Shown: piece by piece, positions 47,805 to 58,662 of the stretch
Position numbering within the stretch: the first letter of the stretch is position 1
Layout of the letters: every line of letters starts with the position of its first letter
Program-made: the position numbers and the translations under genes
The notes under the pieces: model-generated
The model's input: the letters and a program-made list of their open reading frames with translations, nothing else
Databases searched by the model: none
Told to the model about the DNA's origin: nothing
Source: Zygnema cylindricum
Taxonomy: Eukaryota > Streptophyta > Zygnematophyceae > Zygnematales > Zygnemataceae
DNA: 64,000 nt
Assembly (NCBI GenBank): GCA_037447655.1
Contig: JBBHKE010001020.1
Location: forward strand, 1 to 64,000
Direction of reading: 5' to 3'

Positions 47805-50800
47805 TAGGATTAGCAGAAATAGCGATTGCTGCCTGATTATCACAAAATATTTTCTGCACACCACTCTTAAGGTGACCAAGCTCACCAAGCAAAGACTTGA
47901 CCCACATCAATTCTTTTACAGCAGAGCAAGAGGCCATATACTCAGCCTCCATGGTGGACTGAGCAATAACCTTTTGCTGTTTACTACTCCAACAGCAAGC
48001 CCCATCACCCACATATAATACATATCCAGAAGTACAACTCCTCATCGGAGCATCACCATAACTAGCATCACTCCAAGTGGTGATGTCAGTATTCTCCCCA
48101 CCCAAATGCAACCATAGATCCCTAGTTCCTACCAAATATCTAAGGACTCTCTTAGTTGCCTCCCAATCCCTCTTAGTGGGAGCATTTAGACTTCTACTCA
48201 GCACTCCTACAACTGCAGCTAAATCCGGCCGGGTACAATTCATATAATAGATTAGACTTCCCACTAGTTGCCTGTAAGGAATAGTCTGCATGAACTTTTG
48301 TTCTTCAAGAGATAATATCTCGTTTAAGACTATGACTCCTTCTTCCTCACTCCCCTCACTTCCCTTCTTTAACTCCATTGGAGTTGTACAACTATTAGCT
48401 TTATCCATCTGAAAATTTTCAAGCATGTTCCCTATTGCCTCCTTTTGAGTCAATCTTATAATCTTTCTTTTTCGGTCTCTTTATACTTGAATTCCCAAAA
48501 TATATCTTGCTTCCCCCATATCCTTCATTTCAAATCTCCCCTTAAGATCGGTTTTCAGTTTATTAATTTTTTCCATTGATTTACTTAGAACAAGCAAATC
48601 ATCAATATAAATTGCAATAAATATAAAACATTCCTCATCTTTAAAAACATAGATTGAGTGACCGGAGCTGATCCCGATATATCCCAAACCTGTTAGAATT
48701 TCATTAAGCTTCTTATTCCACTGTCGAGGCGCGTGTTTCAAACCATAAAGAGATTTAATCAGCCGGCATACCTTACTCTCCTCTCCTTCCTCCACAATCC
48801 CTTTGGGTTGTCGCGTGAAGATCTCCTCTTCCAATCCTCCATGCAAAAATGCTGTCTTGATGTCCATCTGGTGTACTTCCATGTCTTCCGCTGCTGCCTG
48901 GCTGAGAAGTATGCGGATGGAGGGAAATTTGATGACCCGGGCAAAGGTTTCTTCGTAGTCAATTCCCTCCTTTTGTGTAAATCCCTGTGCCACTAATCTG
49001 GCCTTGTAGCGCTCGATTGTGTTATCTGGGTTCAGTTTTAATTTGAAAACCCACTTACAACCGATTGGTTTTTGTTTAGGTGGACAATCCACCCGCTCCC
49101 AAGTATCGGCTGCCATAATTGAGGCCATCTCCTCATTGATGGCTGTCTTCCACGATTTTTTTCTGGACAAGTCATCGCCTCTCCATAAGTTTGAGGTTCA
49201 TCTTGATGAGATAGTTTAGTTACCTTGTTATTAATCTGTTTTTCTTGCAGTCTTTTGCTACTTCTCCTTCCCCCCTTCAAATCAGAGGCCGAAATAGATG
49301 GTTCTCGTGGATTCTTTCCAACAAACTCGGCTTCTCCCCTATCCTTTGATTCTGAATCAATTTCCACCACGTCTTCCGCTTCGGGTAGAGTTGTCACTGG
49401 AGTTTCCACAGCCAAGTCCTTTTCAGTCTGATTTGTACCTGCAAGAATGTCATCTTCTCTAAAACCTGGATAGTTAGGAAGCCCAATGTCATCGGAATTT
49501 TCTGACTCAAATCTGATTTTTAATGACTTTGCATATTTGAAGGGATCCACAGACTTTCTTTCATCCATAACTACTAGATGTTTTACAAAGATTATATCTT
49601 CCGTTTTTAGATCATAAACTCTATATCATTTAACATCCTCATCATATCCTAATAAGTATCCCGATTTTCGTTTAGGATCTAGCTTACAATTAGAATGATC
49701 TGTATCTAGACTAAATACTTGACTGTCAAAAACCTTTAAGTGAGATATGTCTGGTTTCCGGCTTGTCCATCTCTCATAAGGTGTTTGATCTTTTATAGCT
49801 GAAGTAAGAACTCTATTTTTGAGGTAATTAGCATAGTTCATTGCTTCTGCCCAAAACCTTTTTCCTATCTTCTTATCTGACAACATACTTCTAGCACTAT
49901 CACTTAGTGTTCTATTTAACCTTTCAGCTACCCCATTCTGTTCCGGGTTTTTGTGGAACTGTCTTTTGGTGTTGGACCCCATCTTCCCTCAGAAAATCCT
50001 CAAACTGGTTAGAAGTATACTCTCCACCATTGTCACTCCTTATTCTCTTGATTGGAGTTTCATGGAGTTTTTGGCTCCATGCTTTATATTGTCTAAAACA
50101 ATCCTGAGCGTCGGACTTGTTTTTCAAAAAATACACTCGGGAATACCGAGACCAATCATCAGTGATAGTCATCATAAATCTCTTCCCCCCCCGGTGAGGG
50201 TACTCTAGCCGGTCCCCAAATATCTGTGTGTACTTGATCTAGAATTTATTCTCCTTTATAGGTGGCTGTTTTAGAAAAGGGTAATCAGAGTGTTTTACCT
50301 TGAGCACACCCACTCTTATCACTTATATTATCACTCTCACTAAACTTAATCCCTTCCACCACTCCCATCTTTTTCATCTCTCTTAACTTGTCTAGATTCA
50401 CATGCCCAAGCCTCTTATGCCACATCATAATATCATGAACACCAACATAATAAAGTTTTTTCGTTTCATTACTTAAGATCAGCCTAAACATCCCATGGTT
50501 ACCTTTCTCAGCAATGAAATAGACATCCTCCTCAAAACTAGCAGTAAAGACTCCTTCCCTAGTGCTAGTAAAAAAATCCTTATCACTAATACAGATGTAG
50601 AGATGAGGTTTTTGTTCAGCTCCGGAATAAACAATACATCGGCGAATGTTACTATTGATGTCTTTCCTTCTACTAACACTTTCAGATCTACCGATCCTAC
50701 AAGAGAAGTGGTGACTTTCCTCCCATCCCCGTACACTATCTCTACGGTGGGAATATTTCTTATCTTAGTGAACAAGTGCCTATCCTTACACATGTGCATG

Positions 50801-51931
50801 GAGGCACCTGAATCTACAATCCAGCCTTCTTCACTTATCAATCCACCGTAAGCACATTTCTGCCTTCGTGGAATTTTGACCTCTTTTTTCGCCTCCAATT
50901 CCTCATCTAAAAGGAGCTCATCGTCCTCGTCCTCGGAATCCGCCTCATGTACCTGTGTTACAAGGGCCTTTTTCTTTCCTCTTGGGGTACCACCGGTCTT
51001 CCCCTCCTTTAACCGAAGCTAGCTTAGCTTACTGCACTCTGCCATATAATGCCCAGGTTTCTTACAAAAATGACATAAACCTTTAGGAGCCCTTGATTTT
51101 TCTGCTCGCTCCCCCTATAGTTTCCACCCGGTTTCTGAGAATCCTTGTTCCTCCAATCGGTCGCAGTTGCGAAGGTTTGGCCACTCTTTCTTCCCCTTTG
51201 GATCTCAATCGTATTCTCCCAAACGAGAATCATCCCTACCACTGAGTTCCATATCCACCTTGAGTCAGGCAAGTCCTGCACACGGTAAACTATGTTCACG
51301 AACTCATCAGGTAACTTCATCAGTAAACAGTAACCTTTTCTTTTTCACTAAAATCTTTTCCCGCACTCTCTAGCTCCATGAAGAGTGTAGCAAGCTCATT
51401 GCAAAAATCCAACATATTTCCCCCTTTGTATACATACTCCTTAACTTTCTGATCAGCCAACTGTTGTTGCTGAATCGTACCACTTCGGTACATCTCTATG
51501 AGAGCCATCCAAAGATCGGATGCCCTTTCTACCTGCAAATGAGGACATGCAAGTCCTTGAGTGAGATGGCGTAGGATGAAGTGCTTTGCCGCCATATTGT
51601 TGAAGTCCCAGGTTTCAGTATCATTCTCCTCGTTCCTCGGAATAGGTGACATGAATGCCGAACCAGTTGCTATTGGTGTGGTCGTCTCCTTCTCCTTTCC
51701 TTTGTCCACCACCTCTCCTTCTTTTGTTTCCTCCGTTGAAGGTGGATCCTCTTTCCTGGTGAATCTGCTTCCTCCAAACCCTGGAGGAATTCCAAGACTT
51801 GATGGACGTCCCAACCGTCCACTCACTATCCCCCAAAACCTTTTTTCGCATAGAGCTCCTATCATCATACTTTCCCAGTATATGAATCCAGTTCCATTAA
51901 AGATTGGTACCTAGAGGGTGGGCCCATAACC
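47805..51931 (-). pseudogene. Family-B Copia gag-pol, decayed (B2)
   Basis: The most complete B polyprotein, minus strand. Gag begins at the PBS ATG (51927) with MGPPSR then a 1-bp loss shifts frame into PIFNGTGFIYWES. Gag body at 51320-51868. A zinc knuckle around 51030-51080. Protease GWIVDSGASMHMC (near 50830). Pre-integrase MWHKRLGHVNLDKL (near 50420). Integrase SDNGGEYTSNQFE and NGVAERLNRT (49900-50040). RT KPIGCKWVFKLKLN, QMDIKTAFLHGG, SLYGLKHAPRQW (48481-49170). RNase H TWSDASYGDAP, STMEAEYMA and CDNQAAIAIS end abruptly near 47805 inside the domain. Several frameshifts divide these blocks. Confidence 0.92.
51917..51931 (-). promoter_or_regulatory. Primer-binding site, half initiator tRNA-Met (family B)
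   Basis: GGTTATGGGCCCACC abuts the LTR end. It is the exact complement of GGUGGGCCCAUAACC, the anticodon arm of plant initiator tRNA-Met as I know it. The gag ATG (51927-51925) lies inside, opposite the CAU anticodon. Confidence 0.85.
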
Positions 51932-52689
51932 TGAAACTCTGAGACCTCCATAAGTCCTCAGAGTGGACAGCTTCCAAGAAGCCTCTAGGATAATCCTGAC
52001 CCCTTTTTGTTTCAGCAAAAACAACTGCCACCTTGGTAGACAAAAACCCTGGCCACCTGCACCCCTGTGAAGGCAAGACTCCCCTGAGTCGATAGCAAAA
52101 AGAATCTCTGAATTTGCTCCCCTGAGCAGTAAGTTATGGAGGGTCAAAGTTGACCTTTAGTACAGAAGCTCTTTGGGAGAGAGGGTCCTATCTCCTAATT
52201 TGTCTAAGTCCTATCTCTCTCACAGACTCTATCTACTAATGTACGGAACCAATCATAATACAGTTCCGTACGCAAAAGTATAGCTGCCGGTGTACTTTAG
52301 GTACGGACATTGTACGACATGGCCTAAATGTCGACACATGTCATATTCGGATTCGGTGCCATAATCTTCGGAGATTCCACGATCTAATGTAATTTTGCCA
52401 CGTGTCATCCGATGTGGCGATGGCCACAAACCACCGAAATCTTCTTCCGCTATCTCGGCGCTAATTTCGGTCGTCCGATTAAATCAGGATTTAATCGTAG
52501 CCGTAATAAATACTTGCGCGGCATTCGTTTCAATTAAAAATTAAATGCGCGGTATTGTTTTTCTGTCCGTACCGTAATCCGTACTTTACACATTACCGGA
52601 TCTATGTATCCCGTAATAAATTACAGTTAAATGATTAATCCTACGCATACATGTTAAAATAAATATCAAACTGTATACTACGTAATACT

Positions 52690-52772
52690 AGTCCTAGACT
52701 TAACGGCTAAGGCTACCGGCTATCTGCTGTCTGCCGACCGGTAGGTACAGGGATCAAATCCTGCGGCCGGCA
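52690..52772 (+). other. tRNA-like module in LTR-B
   Basis: CTAGACTTAACGGCTAAGGC (D-arm/A-box-like), then CAGGGATCAAATCCTG (T-arm/B-box-like). Antisense to the LTR. No full acceptor stem. Confidence 0.5.
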
Positions 52773-52851
52773 CATATATTTTAGATAAAATAAACCCTTA
52801 ACTTATATAAATTTCCCGTAAACCTTGGATAGCCTAGGTAGCCATGGCTCT

Positions 52852-52912
52852 AGCTCCCACTCCAATTTCTCAGTGACTGCGACAAGTTTGAGAGTTTGGA
52901 GAGAGAAGTTAG
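52852..52912 (-). promoter_or_regulatory. Conserved LTR-B hairpin
   Basis: CTAGCTCCCACTCCAATTTC pairs with GAGTTTGGAGAGAGAAGTTAG around CAGTGACTGCGACAAGTTTGA; some mismatches. Confidence 0.55.
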
Positions 52913-53500
52913 TGTTGCTCTGACACAACTGCTTGCACTGAAGATGAAGAAGATGCAGCAGTAGTCATCGTAGAACAAATCAATAGAGGAAGCTTCCACA
53001 AATACCGATGGCTGAACAGAAATTTTGACAGACTATAACTTTCAGAAAAACGCTCTAAACGTCTTGAACATTTGCCACACTGTAGATAACATACAAAGGA
53101 ACACACACACAAAATTTCAATTAATTCCGCTCACAAATCTGTGAGATATGTAGAAATGAAATTACATAAAACTGAGTGTACAGTTTTCATATCATTTGTT
53201 CCTAAAAATCAAATTCACTAAGTCCTACTTTTATACACCGAAACTACACTAAGCTGTACGGAGGCATTCCAGCCGTACATCTAACATTCTATCACAAATA
53301 TTTACACCGAAGTTTAGACAACGTAAAGTGATAATGATCTAGTCACGCCTCGTCACTATTTGTTGGCGGCGGCTGTCAGCGGTCCGATTAGAGGATTTGG
53401 CACCGTAGAATTGACTTTACGAAGTCCAGTGGTCCTGCCGAATTTCCGTACGTCCACGGAGGACATACTCACGCATTCTCCCAAGTGACGACACGTGTCC
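52913..53500 (-). mobile_element. LTR fragment of a fourth Copia family (D)
   Basis: Element-sense end AGAGCAACA at 52913, with an in-LTR ATG (52968-52966) opening MTTAASSSSSVQAVVSEQ, 56 nt to the LTR end. This is the same layout and codon phase as families A and C. The rest resembles LTR-A/C composition. The far end merges near 53500 with plus-strand gag remains. Confidence 0.7.
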
Positions 53501-53816
53501 CATGAAACTCTTAGATGAGTACGAAAACATCATTTGTCGTATGCAGGCTATGGATGGCTTTTGATGGACTTGGAGCTTTACCATGGAGATAATTCTTGTG
53601 AGGGAAAGCACTTTAGAGCTTCGTAGGAGAAGTGACAGGGTGAATGTATTTAACGCTGGTGGTGATTGGTATGAGCGTGATGAGAGGAATGGCGGTGACG
53701 AGCGGAAGCGTGATGAGAGGAAGTTATCGGAACTTTGATAGAAAGAGAGAGAGAGGAAAATAAACGAGAGCTTTGAAAAAAAGGGTTTGCTTCTTTTATA
53801 GGGAACCGGGTCATAT
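53500..53816 (+). pseudogene. Copia gag remnant (B3)
   Basis: Reads LLDEYENIICRMQAMDG, then ILVRESTLELRRRSDRV, aligned by eye with the gag of B2 (LPDEFVNIVYRVQDL, ILVWENTIEIQRGRK). A broken zinc knuckle CFFYREPGH follows near 53790, and the frame shifts there into the ORF at 53817. Confidence 0.75.
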
Positions 53817-54812
53817 ATGGAGGAATGCCCTTGTTTGGAAGAACTTAGAAGTTGGAATGTGGATGAAGAGGAAGAAAGGGAACAGCAGAAAGAGGATAAA
53901 GAAATCTTAGAGCTTCTCCACACTGGTAGAATGGAGAAGAGAGAAAAGTACATAGAAATTCCGCGAAAGCAACATTGTGCTTTTGGAGGTATAAGGGAAG
54001 TAAAGGGAAGGGAGGTACTTAAGGGAGTTAGACATGGTGTGGATTTCAACGAATATAGAAAGTCAGATCTAGAATCTATAATAGAAAAAGGGAAAAATAA
54101 AAATAATGAGTATAATTTAATAGAAATTTTGGAAACAGAAAACTGGTCGGAAAGGGAGACTTCAACGGCTTTCGAGGAAAGGGGAGAAGTAAATCTAGAG
54201 GGGGTTTTAAAAGATAGGGGAGAGAAGAAATATTTAATCAAAAGTTTAGGGGAGGAGAAATACTCTTTGGGAATCATTATTAATGAAGTGATAATAAAAA
54301 AAAATTCCATGGGGGCGAGTGAGGAAAGTTCAAAAAATGGGGTTAGTATCATGGATAAAAATATGAGTTCGGAAGATGTAGATTTTATGAGGAACTTAGT
54401 GGGGACTCTTGATTTAAGGATAAATTTGGAGGGTAATGGTTTTGACATCACTAATGGGAGTGATGCCATTTATGAAGGTGTGCTTGTGAAAGGGTTAGCA
54501 TCTGGGTGTGTGTTGAAGATTGAAGATGGGGCTGGTTTTTTGAATCGCAAGAGGGAAATTGGATTCTGTGTGGATGGAAAAGAGACGAGTGGGATAAAAT
54601 CTTTGCTCGGATTTATGGAAGATGGTATGCTTAATAAAATATGTGATCAGCAAGATGGAATGTTTATTTCAGCTCATCTAATGGACCTTTTAAAATACGA
54701 GAGTATTCACTTAAAGTTTTATGAGGAGAAAAGAAAGAGGAAAAAGAAAAGAAGAAGAAAAAAAAATATTATATATATATTTTTAGTGGGAGTTGAAAAG
54801 AAAGTAGACTAG
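53817..54812 (+). CDS. Copia-derived open reading frame, catalytic residues lost
   Basis: A 331-codon frame without a stop, purine-rich, lying between a gag remnant and a polypurine tract. It is a much-shortened Copia polyprotein. MEECPCLEEL matches the end of the zinc knuckle; RKQHCAFGGI precedes the protease position, but the DSG motif is absent; GEEKYSLGI matches RT GEARYILGI; LVGTLDLRINLEG, ITNGSDAIYEG, CDQQDGMFISA and HLKFYEEK line up with RNase H LVGTRDLWLHLGG, TTWSDASYGD, CDNQAAIAISA and RLSFVREK. Integrase and most RT are missing, and active-site residues are replaced. A Lys/Arg-rich tail (KRKRKKKRRRKK) follows. It could be a chance-open relic or a retained non-autonomous protein. Confidence 0.6.
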   Translation: MEECPCLEELRSWNVDEEEEREQQKEDKEILELLHTGRMEKREKYIEIPRKQHCAFGGIREVKGREVLKGVRHGVDFNEYRKSDLESIIEKGKNKNNEYNLIEILETENWSERETSTAFEERGEVNLEGVLKDRGEKKYLIKSLGEEKYSLGIIINEVIIKKNSMGASEESSKNGVSIMDKNMSSEDVDFMRNLVGTLDLRINLEGNGFDITNGSDAIYEGVLVKGLASGCVLKIEDGAGFLNRKREIGFCVDGKETSGIKSLLGFMEDGMLNKICDQQDGMFISAHLMDLLKYESIHLKFYEEKRKRKKKRRRKKNIIYIFLVGVEKKVD

Positions 54813-54815
54813 AAA

Positions 54816-54825
54816 ATAAGGGGAG
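54816..54825 (+). promoter_or_regulatory. Polypurine tract of B3
   Basis: AATAAGGGGAG directly before the LTR start TGTTGAAATT. Confidence 0.75.
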
Positions 54826-54907
54826 TGTTGAAATTTATGTATTTTCTAGGTCTGTATTGGAAAAATAAATAGAGTAAGTCAGCAAAGGCAACCTGCTTCT
54901 CGCTCAA

Positions 54908-54958
54908 CTCTCTCCGGTCCCCATACTTGTTGCAGTCACTGAAGACCAGAGAGAGAGC
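54908..54958 (+). promoter_or_regulatory. Conserved LTR-B hairpin, compensated stem
   Basis: CTCTCTCCGGTC pairs with GACCAGAGAGAG around CCCATACTTGTTGCAGTCACTGAA. GGTC/GACC replaces the CAACTC/GAGTTG of other copies. Confidence 0.65.
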
Positions 54959-55018
54959 TAGAGCCATGGCTGCCTCAAGATGATAGGTTAATCCGTAGTT
55001 TGTACCAAAATGGGACTG

Positions 55019-55090
55019 TTGGAACCAAGATTTGATCCTGGTACCTATCATCCTCTAATAGCCGTTGGGCCTATAGCTTAGAGTCAACGA
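55019..55090 (-). other. tRNA-like module in LTR-B
   Basis: Minus strand: T-arm CCAGGATCAAATCTTGG with a G.T pair. Antisense to the LTR as in other copies. Confidence 0.45.
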
Positions 55091-56059
55091 TGAAAGACAT
55101 AGGGTACAATAGAAATTTAGAAGTGTACAAATAGAGAATTCTAACAAACTAACAAATAACCAAAAGCTGCTCTTGACCAGATTTGAACCAGGGTCTATGA
55201 AATTATTTGTAGTAGTATGCCTTATCCAATAACGCGTTATCGAAACGATACACGTATCGGGTTTCAAAGTTATATAAACCTTGACGCAGTGCCTAATTAA
55301 CACTAGACTAACGAAGAGGAACAATTCATGCATGTACGCGAATCTGAACCGTGTAAAATATGTTTTGATTTGACGCCCGGCGTTGTAGCCGCCACGCGAA
55401 GTGAGCTTTTGGCGCCATTCTGAGATAATGTCACGCGGTGCCACGTGGTGCCACGTTATTTGATACCAGAGAAGATGGGAGGAGGAACCATGGCTCCCGA
55501 TTTGAAAGGTGTCACCTTGTAGACCATGTCGTACAATATCCGTACAATAAGTATATCGCCCATTGTACCTTCTTGTACTATAAAGTGTTCTTATTGGACT
55601 AAGGTTTAGTAGTAGGTAGTCATGAGTTGGCACACCAAGACTTAGTGATATTTAGGTACCTCTCTCTAAGAGAGCTTGTAACTTTAAAGGTCATCTTTGA
55701 CCAACTATAACTTAATGCTCGGGTGAGCAAATTCAGTGATTCTTTTTGCTGCGCACTAAAAGGAGTCCAAGCTACACAGGGGTGTAGTCGGTCAAATTTT
55801 TTGCGTGCCAGGGTGGTACTTATTTAGTGGGAAAGTCAAAGTGGGGAATATTGTCCAAAACACATGTTTAGGCTTTGCATTCTGTGGTGGAACTGAGCAC
55901 ACAGAAGGTTTTATTTTCACGAGGTGAAGTTGTATTGGGGTTTTGAGTGTCAGGGTGTCATTCATTTGGGTTTGTATCAACTTGGATTTGGCACTATCTA
56001 GATAAGCTTCTTTGGCTCTGTGAATTCTGTGTGGCAATGGAGCCCATAGAAATTCATTC

Positions 56060-57062
56060 TATTAATCAGGTTTTTAGAATATAATAATTAGGGTTTTGAG
56101 GTACTAACGGTAGAGTGACGTACAGGTAGGATACTTTGTCGTTGGTCAGGATGATAACCGCAGTAACCGTTACCCAAATTAGTGTAGATCAGTAGATACA
56201 CAGTGTGAGTATATAACTTAGGACTTAGCCAATTTTGTAGTATCCAGTTTTGGGAATATGATTTTTTAAGGGCGATTTTGGGGAAGCTTCCAGACATCAT
56301 ATCTTGTGTTTTACAAAGTCATTAAGGCTGAAATTTTGGGAATTATTAGCTTATTATGTTGTGTATCATTGTCTTAAATTTGAGGCATATTAGTTTTTTA
56401 TGTCATATATTGTGTTGAATCAAAGTTGGCTGTTGAGTAGGTGTTTTGATAGTTTGTGCTATTCTAATGTCTACTTCCACTACTACTGCAAGTCCTCTGG
56501 TTGCAACGGTGGTTGTAGAACAACAAGTTATAGGCCTTTCCTCAATAATTCCTATCTTCAATGGCCAAAAGTATGCGTACTGGGCGGCGATGGTCGAATC
56601 ATCGTTTGAAACTCTTGACTTATTGGGGGTCTTGGATGGCTCCCTTGATGAAACAGATCCAAGTTGGGCAAAAAAGAATTCAATGGCAAGGAACAATCTC
56701 ATTCTTTGTATTTTAAAAAAATTGGTTATGTCTTGACTGAAAATGAAGAAGGCGAGCGAGATTTGGACGTCACTGAAATCCGCTTATGAGAACGCAAATG
56801 TTCAAGAGGAGCTCTTGGTGGCTGGAAAACTTTTAGGATACAAATACTCGGGGGTGACTATGGTCGAGTTTTGTGACAATTTTCGTGCACTTATTGATGC
56901 ACACTCTTCTGCTGAGGGGTCATTTCCTGAGTTTCAACAAGAAACTTTGCTTATTAGAGGTCTCCCTAGTAGCATGAAATGTGTGTCTGCTCAGCTAAAG
57001 AGTCATGATAGAGCTAGTTGGTCATTTGTTGAAATTAATAGATTTCTAAAGTGTTTTCTCGG
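56060..57062 (+). pseudogene. Family-A LTR end plus gag fragment
   Basis: 56060-56525 matches the last half of LTR-A (AATCAGGTTTTTAGAA, GAGTATATAA), with in-LTR ATG 56467 and 59 nt to the LTR end. AGTTATAGGCC is a mutated PBS. The gag frame runs PIFNGQKYAYWAAMVESSF, has one TGA at about 56733, and continues DNFRALIDAHSSAEGS and LLIRGLPSSMK to about 57040, where LTR-B sequence takes over. Confidence 0.88.
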
Positions 57063-57112
57063 TATAAATATGTTAGTATAAAACGAAAAAGAAAAGGAAT
57101 GTCAGCCTGCCT

Positions 57113-57172
57113 CCACCTCCTCTCTCTAGCCCCCATACTTGTTGTAGTCACTGAAGGATAGAGAGGGTGGTT
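57113..57172 (+). promoter_or_regulatory. Conserved LTR-B hairpin, compensated stem
   Basis: CCACCTCCTCTCTCTAGCC pairs with GGATAGAGAGGGTGG around CCCATACTTGTTGTAGTCACTGAA. Confidence 0.6.
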
Positions 57173-57239
57173 GAACCATGGCTACCTTAGTTCAACAGGC
57201 AATTATTTTTTTTAGTAGGTTACTAATAAGATACCCGAC

Positions 57240-57313
57240 GGACCCAAGATTTGATTCCTGTACCTGCCGTCCGTCAAGTTGGCCGGTAGCGGTCAACTTT
57301 ATCACATTAGACT
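57240..57313 (-). other. tRNA-like module in LTR-B (degenerate)
   Basis: Minus strand GTACAGGAATCAAATCTTGG with upstream GTCTAATGTGATAAAGTTGACC. T-stem imperfect. Confidence 0.4.
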
Positions 57314-58496
57314 AAGACAAATCCTAAATGCTATAGGGTGTGATAAATATATATTTATTTAAGAGTAAACGAATTCATTTAACTGAAACTGTATATGGCA
57401 TGCATAGATACATTTTTGTAAAGCACGAAGTACGATACTGTTTTTAAACGGAAACCGCGCATTTTGATTCGATAGCGAAACAAACATCGCACAAGTATTT
57501 ATAACGACTGCGATTGCATTTCGGTTCATATCTAACGGCGCACGTAATCGCCGAAATCTCGAAGTGGTCACTTTGGCTTTTTGTGACGTGACATGACCTG
57601 GCGCCACGTGGAGAAATCACATTTGGTCGCGGGAATTTCGAGGAACCTACGGATGAGTAAAAAAAGGGCACGCGTCTACGTAATAGCCATGTCGTAAATC
57701 TGTCGTACAAAAGGTACACCGAGAGTAGTATTTTTTGAAACTCTGAGACCTCCATAAGTCCTCGGAATGGACACCTTCCAAGAAGCCTCTATGATAACCC
57801 TGACCCCTTTTTGTTTCAGCAAGAACAACTGCCACCCTGGCAGAAAAAACTCTCACCACCTTCAACCTTATAAAGGCAAGACTCCCTTGAGTCGATAGCA
57901 AAAAGAATCTCTGAATTTGCTCCCCTGAGTAGTAAGTTATGGAGGGTCAAAGTTGACCTTTTGTATAGAAGCTCTCTGGGAGAGAGGGTCCTATCTACCA
58001 ATTTTTCAAAGTCCTATCTTTCTCACATACTCTATCTACTAACATACGGAGTCAATCATGTTACACTTCCGTACACAAAAGTACAGATGCCGGTGTACTT
58101 TTTGTACGGATACTGTACGACATGGCCTAAAAGTCGACATATGTCATATCCGAATTCGGTCCCCTAACTCTCGGAGATGCCGCGATCCAACCTAATTTTG
58201 CCACGTGTCATCTGATGTGGCAATGAACACAAACCGCCGAGATTTTCTTCCACGATCTCGGCTTTCTTCTCGGGCGTCCGATTGAATGCAAATTCCAACC
58301 AGAGCCGTCACAAATACATGCGCGGTATTTGATTCGTTTAAAGAAACAAATGCGCGGTACTTGTTTCTAATACGTACCGTAATCCATACTTCTACATAAC
58401 TGACTCTATGTATTTCGTAAGCAGTTACTGTTAAACGAAACATCCTACGTGGTAACATTTAAATAACTAATAAACCCTACATCTTATAACTCTAAT

Positions 58497-58575
58497 CTTA
58501 GACTTAACGGATAAGTCTACCGACTACTGGTTGCTTACCGTCCGATAGGTACCAAGATCAAATCTTGGTTCCGAC
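58497..58575 (+). other. tRNA-like module in LTR-B (well preserved)
   Basis: D-arm AGACT-TAACGGATA-AGTCT pairs. T-arm CCAAG-ATCAAAT-CTTGG (58552-58568) pairs perfectly. No matching acceptor stem was found. Antisense to the LTR. Compared with 60144 the T-stem differs by a compensated base pair. Confidence 0.55.
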
Positions 58576-58662
58576 AATAATAATTTTAGTAAATAAACTT
58601 ACTATAGGAAAATTAACTAATTTATTTCCCGTAAACCTCTGGATAACCTAGGTAGCCATGGC

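Larger units (their letters stand above)
51932..52912 (-). repeat. Family-B 5' LTR (B2), outer end missing
   Basis: Ends (element sense) ATGGAGGTCTCAGAGTTTCA, then the PBS. Contains G-box GCCACGTGTCATCC (near 52399), tRNA-like module (52690-52772) and hairpin (52852-52912). About 80 bp of U3 are replaced by LTR-D at 52913. Confidence 0.88.
54826..56056 (+). repeat. Family-B 3' LTR (B3)
   Basis: Starts TGTTGAAATTTATG and ends ATGGAGCCCATAGAAATTCA (20-nt coding tail). At about 1.23 kb it is longer than other copies. Contains the hairpin (54908-54958), a tRNA-like module (55019-55090, minus) and a second tRNA-like block around 55164-55245 (minus; B-box GGTTCAAATCT, A-box-like TATTGGATAAGGC). 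Confidence 0.8.
57063..57735 (+). mobile_element. Family-B 5' LTR (B4), first part
   Basis: Truncated start; hairpin at 57113-57172 and antisense tRNA-like module at 57240-57313. Interrupted at 57735 by the B5 insertion and continued at 60456-60791. Confidence 0.75.

Noticed and set aside
53417-54469. 350-codon minus-strand frame opposite the Copia-derived ORF
   Set aside because: It is the complement of a plus-strand frame that aligns with Copia zinc knuckle, RT and RNase H and is followed by a polypurine tract and LTR; Ser/Phe-rich composition mirrors the purine-rich sense strand.
58497-58575. Functional tRNA gene
   Set aside because: D-arm and T-arm pair, but no 7-bp acceptor stem or clear anticodon arm was found and it lies inside LTRs; called tRNA-like only.
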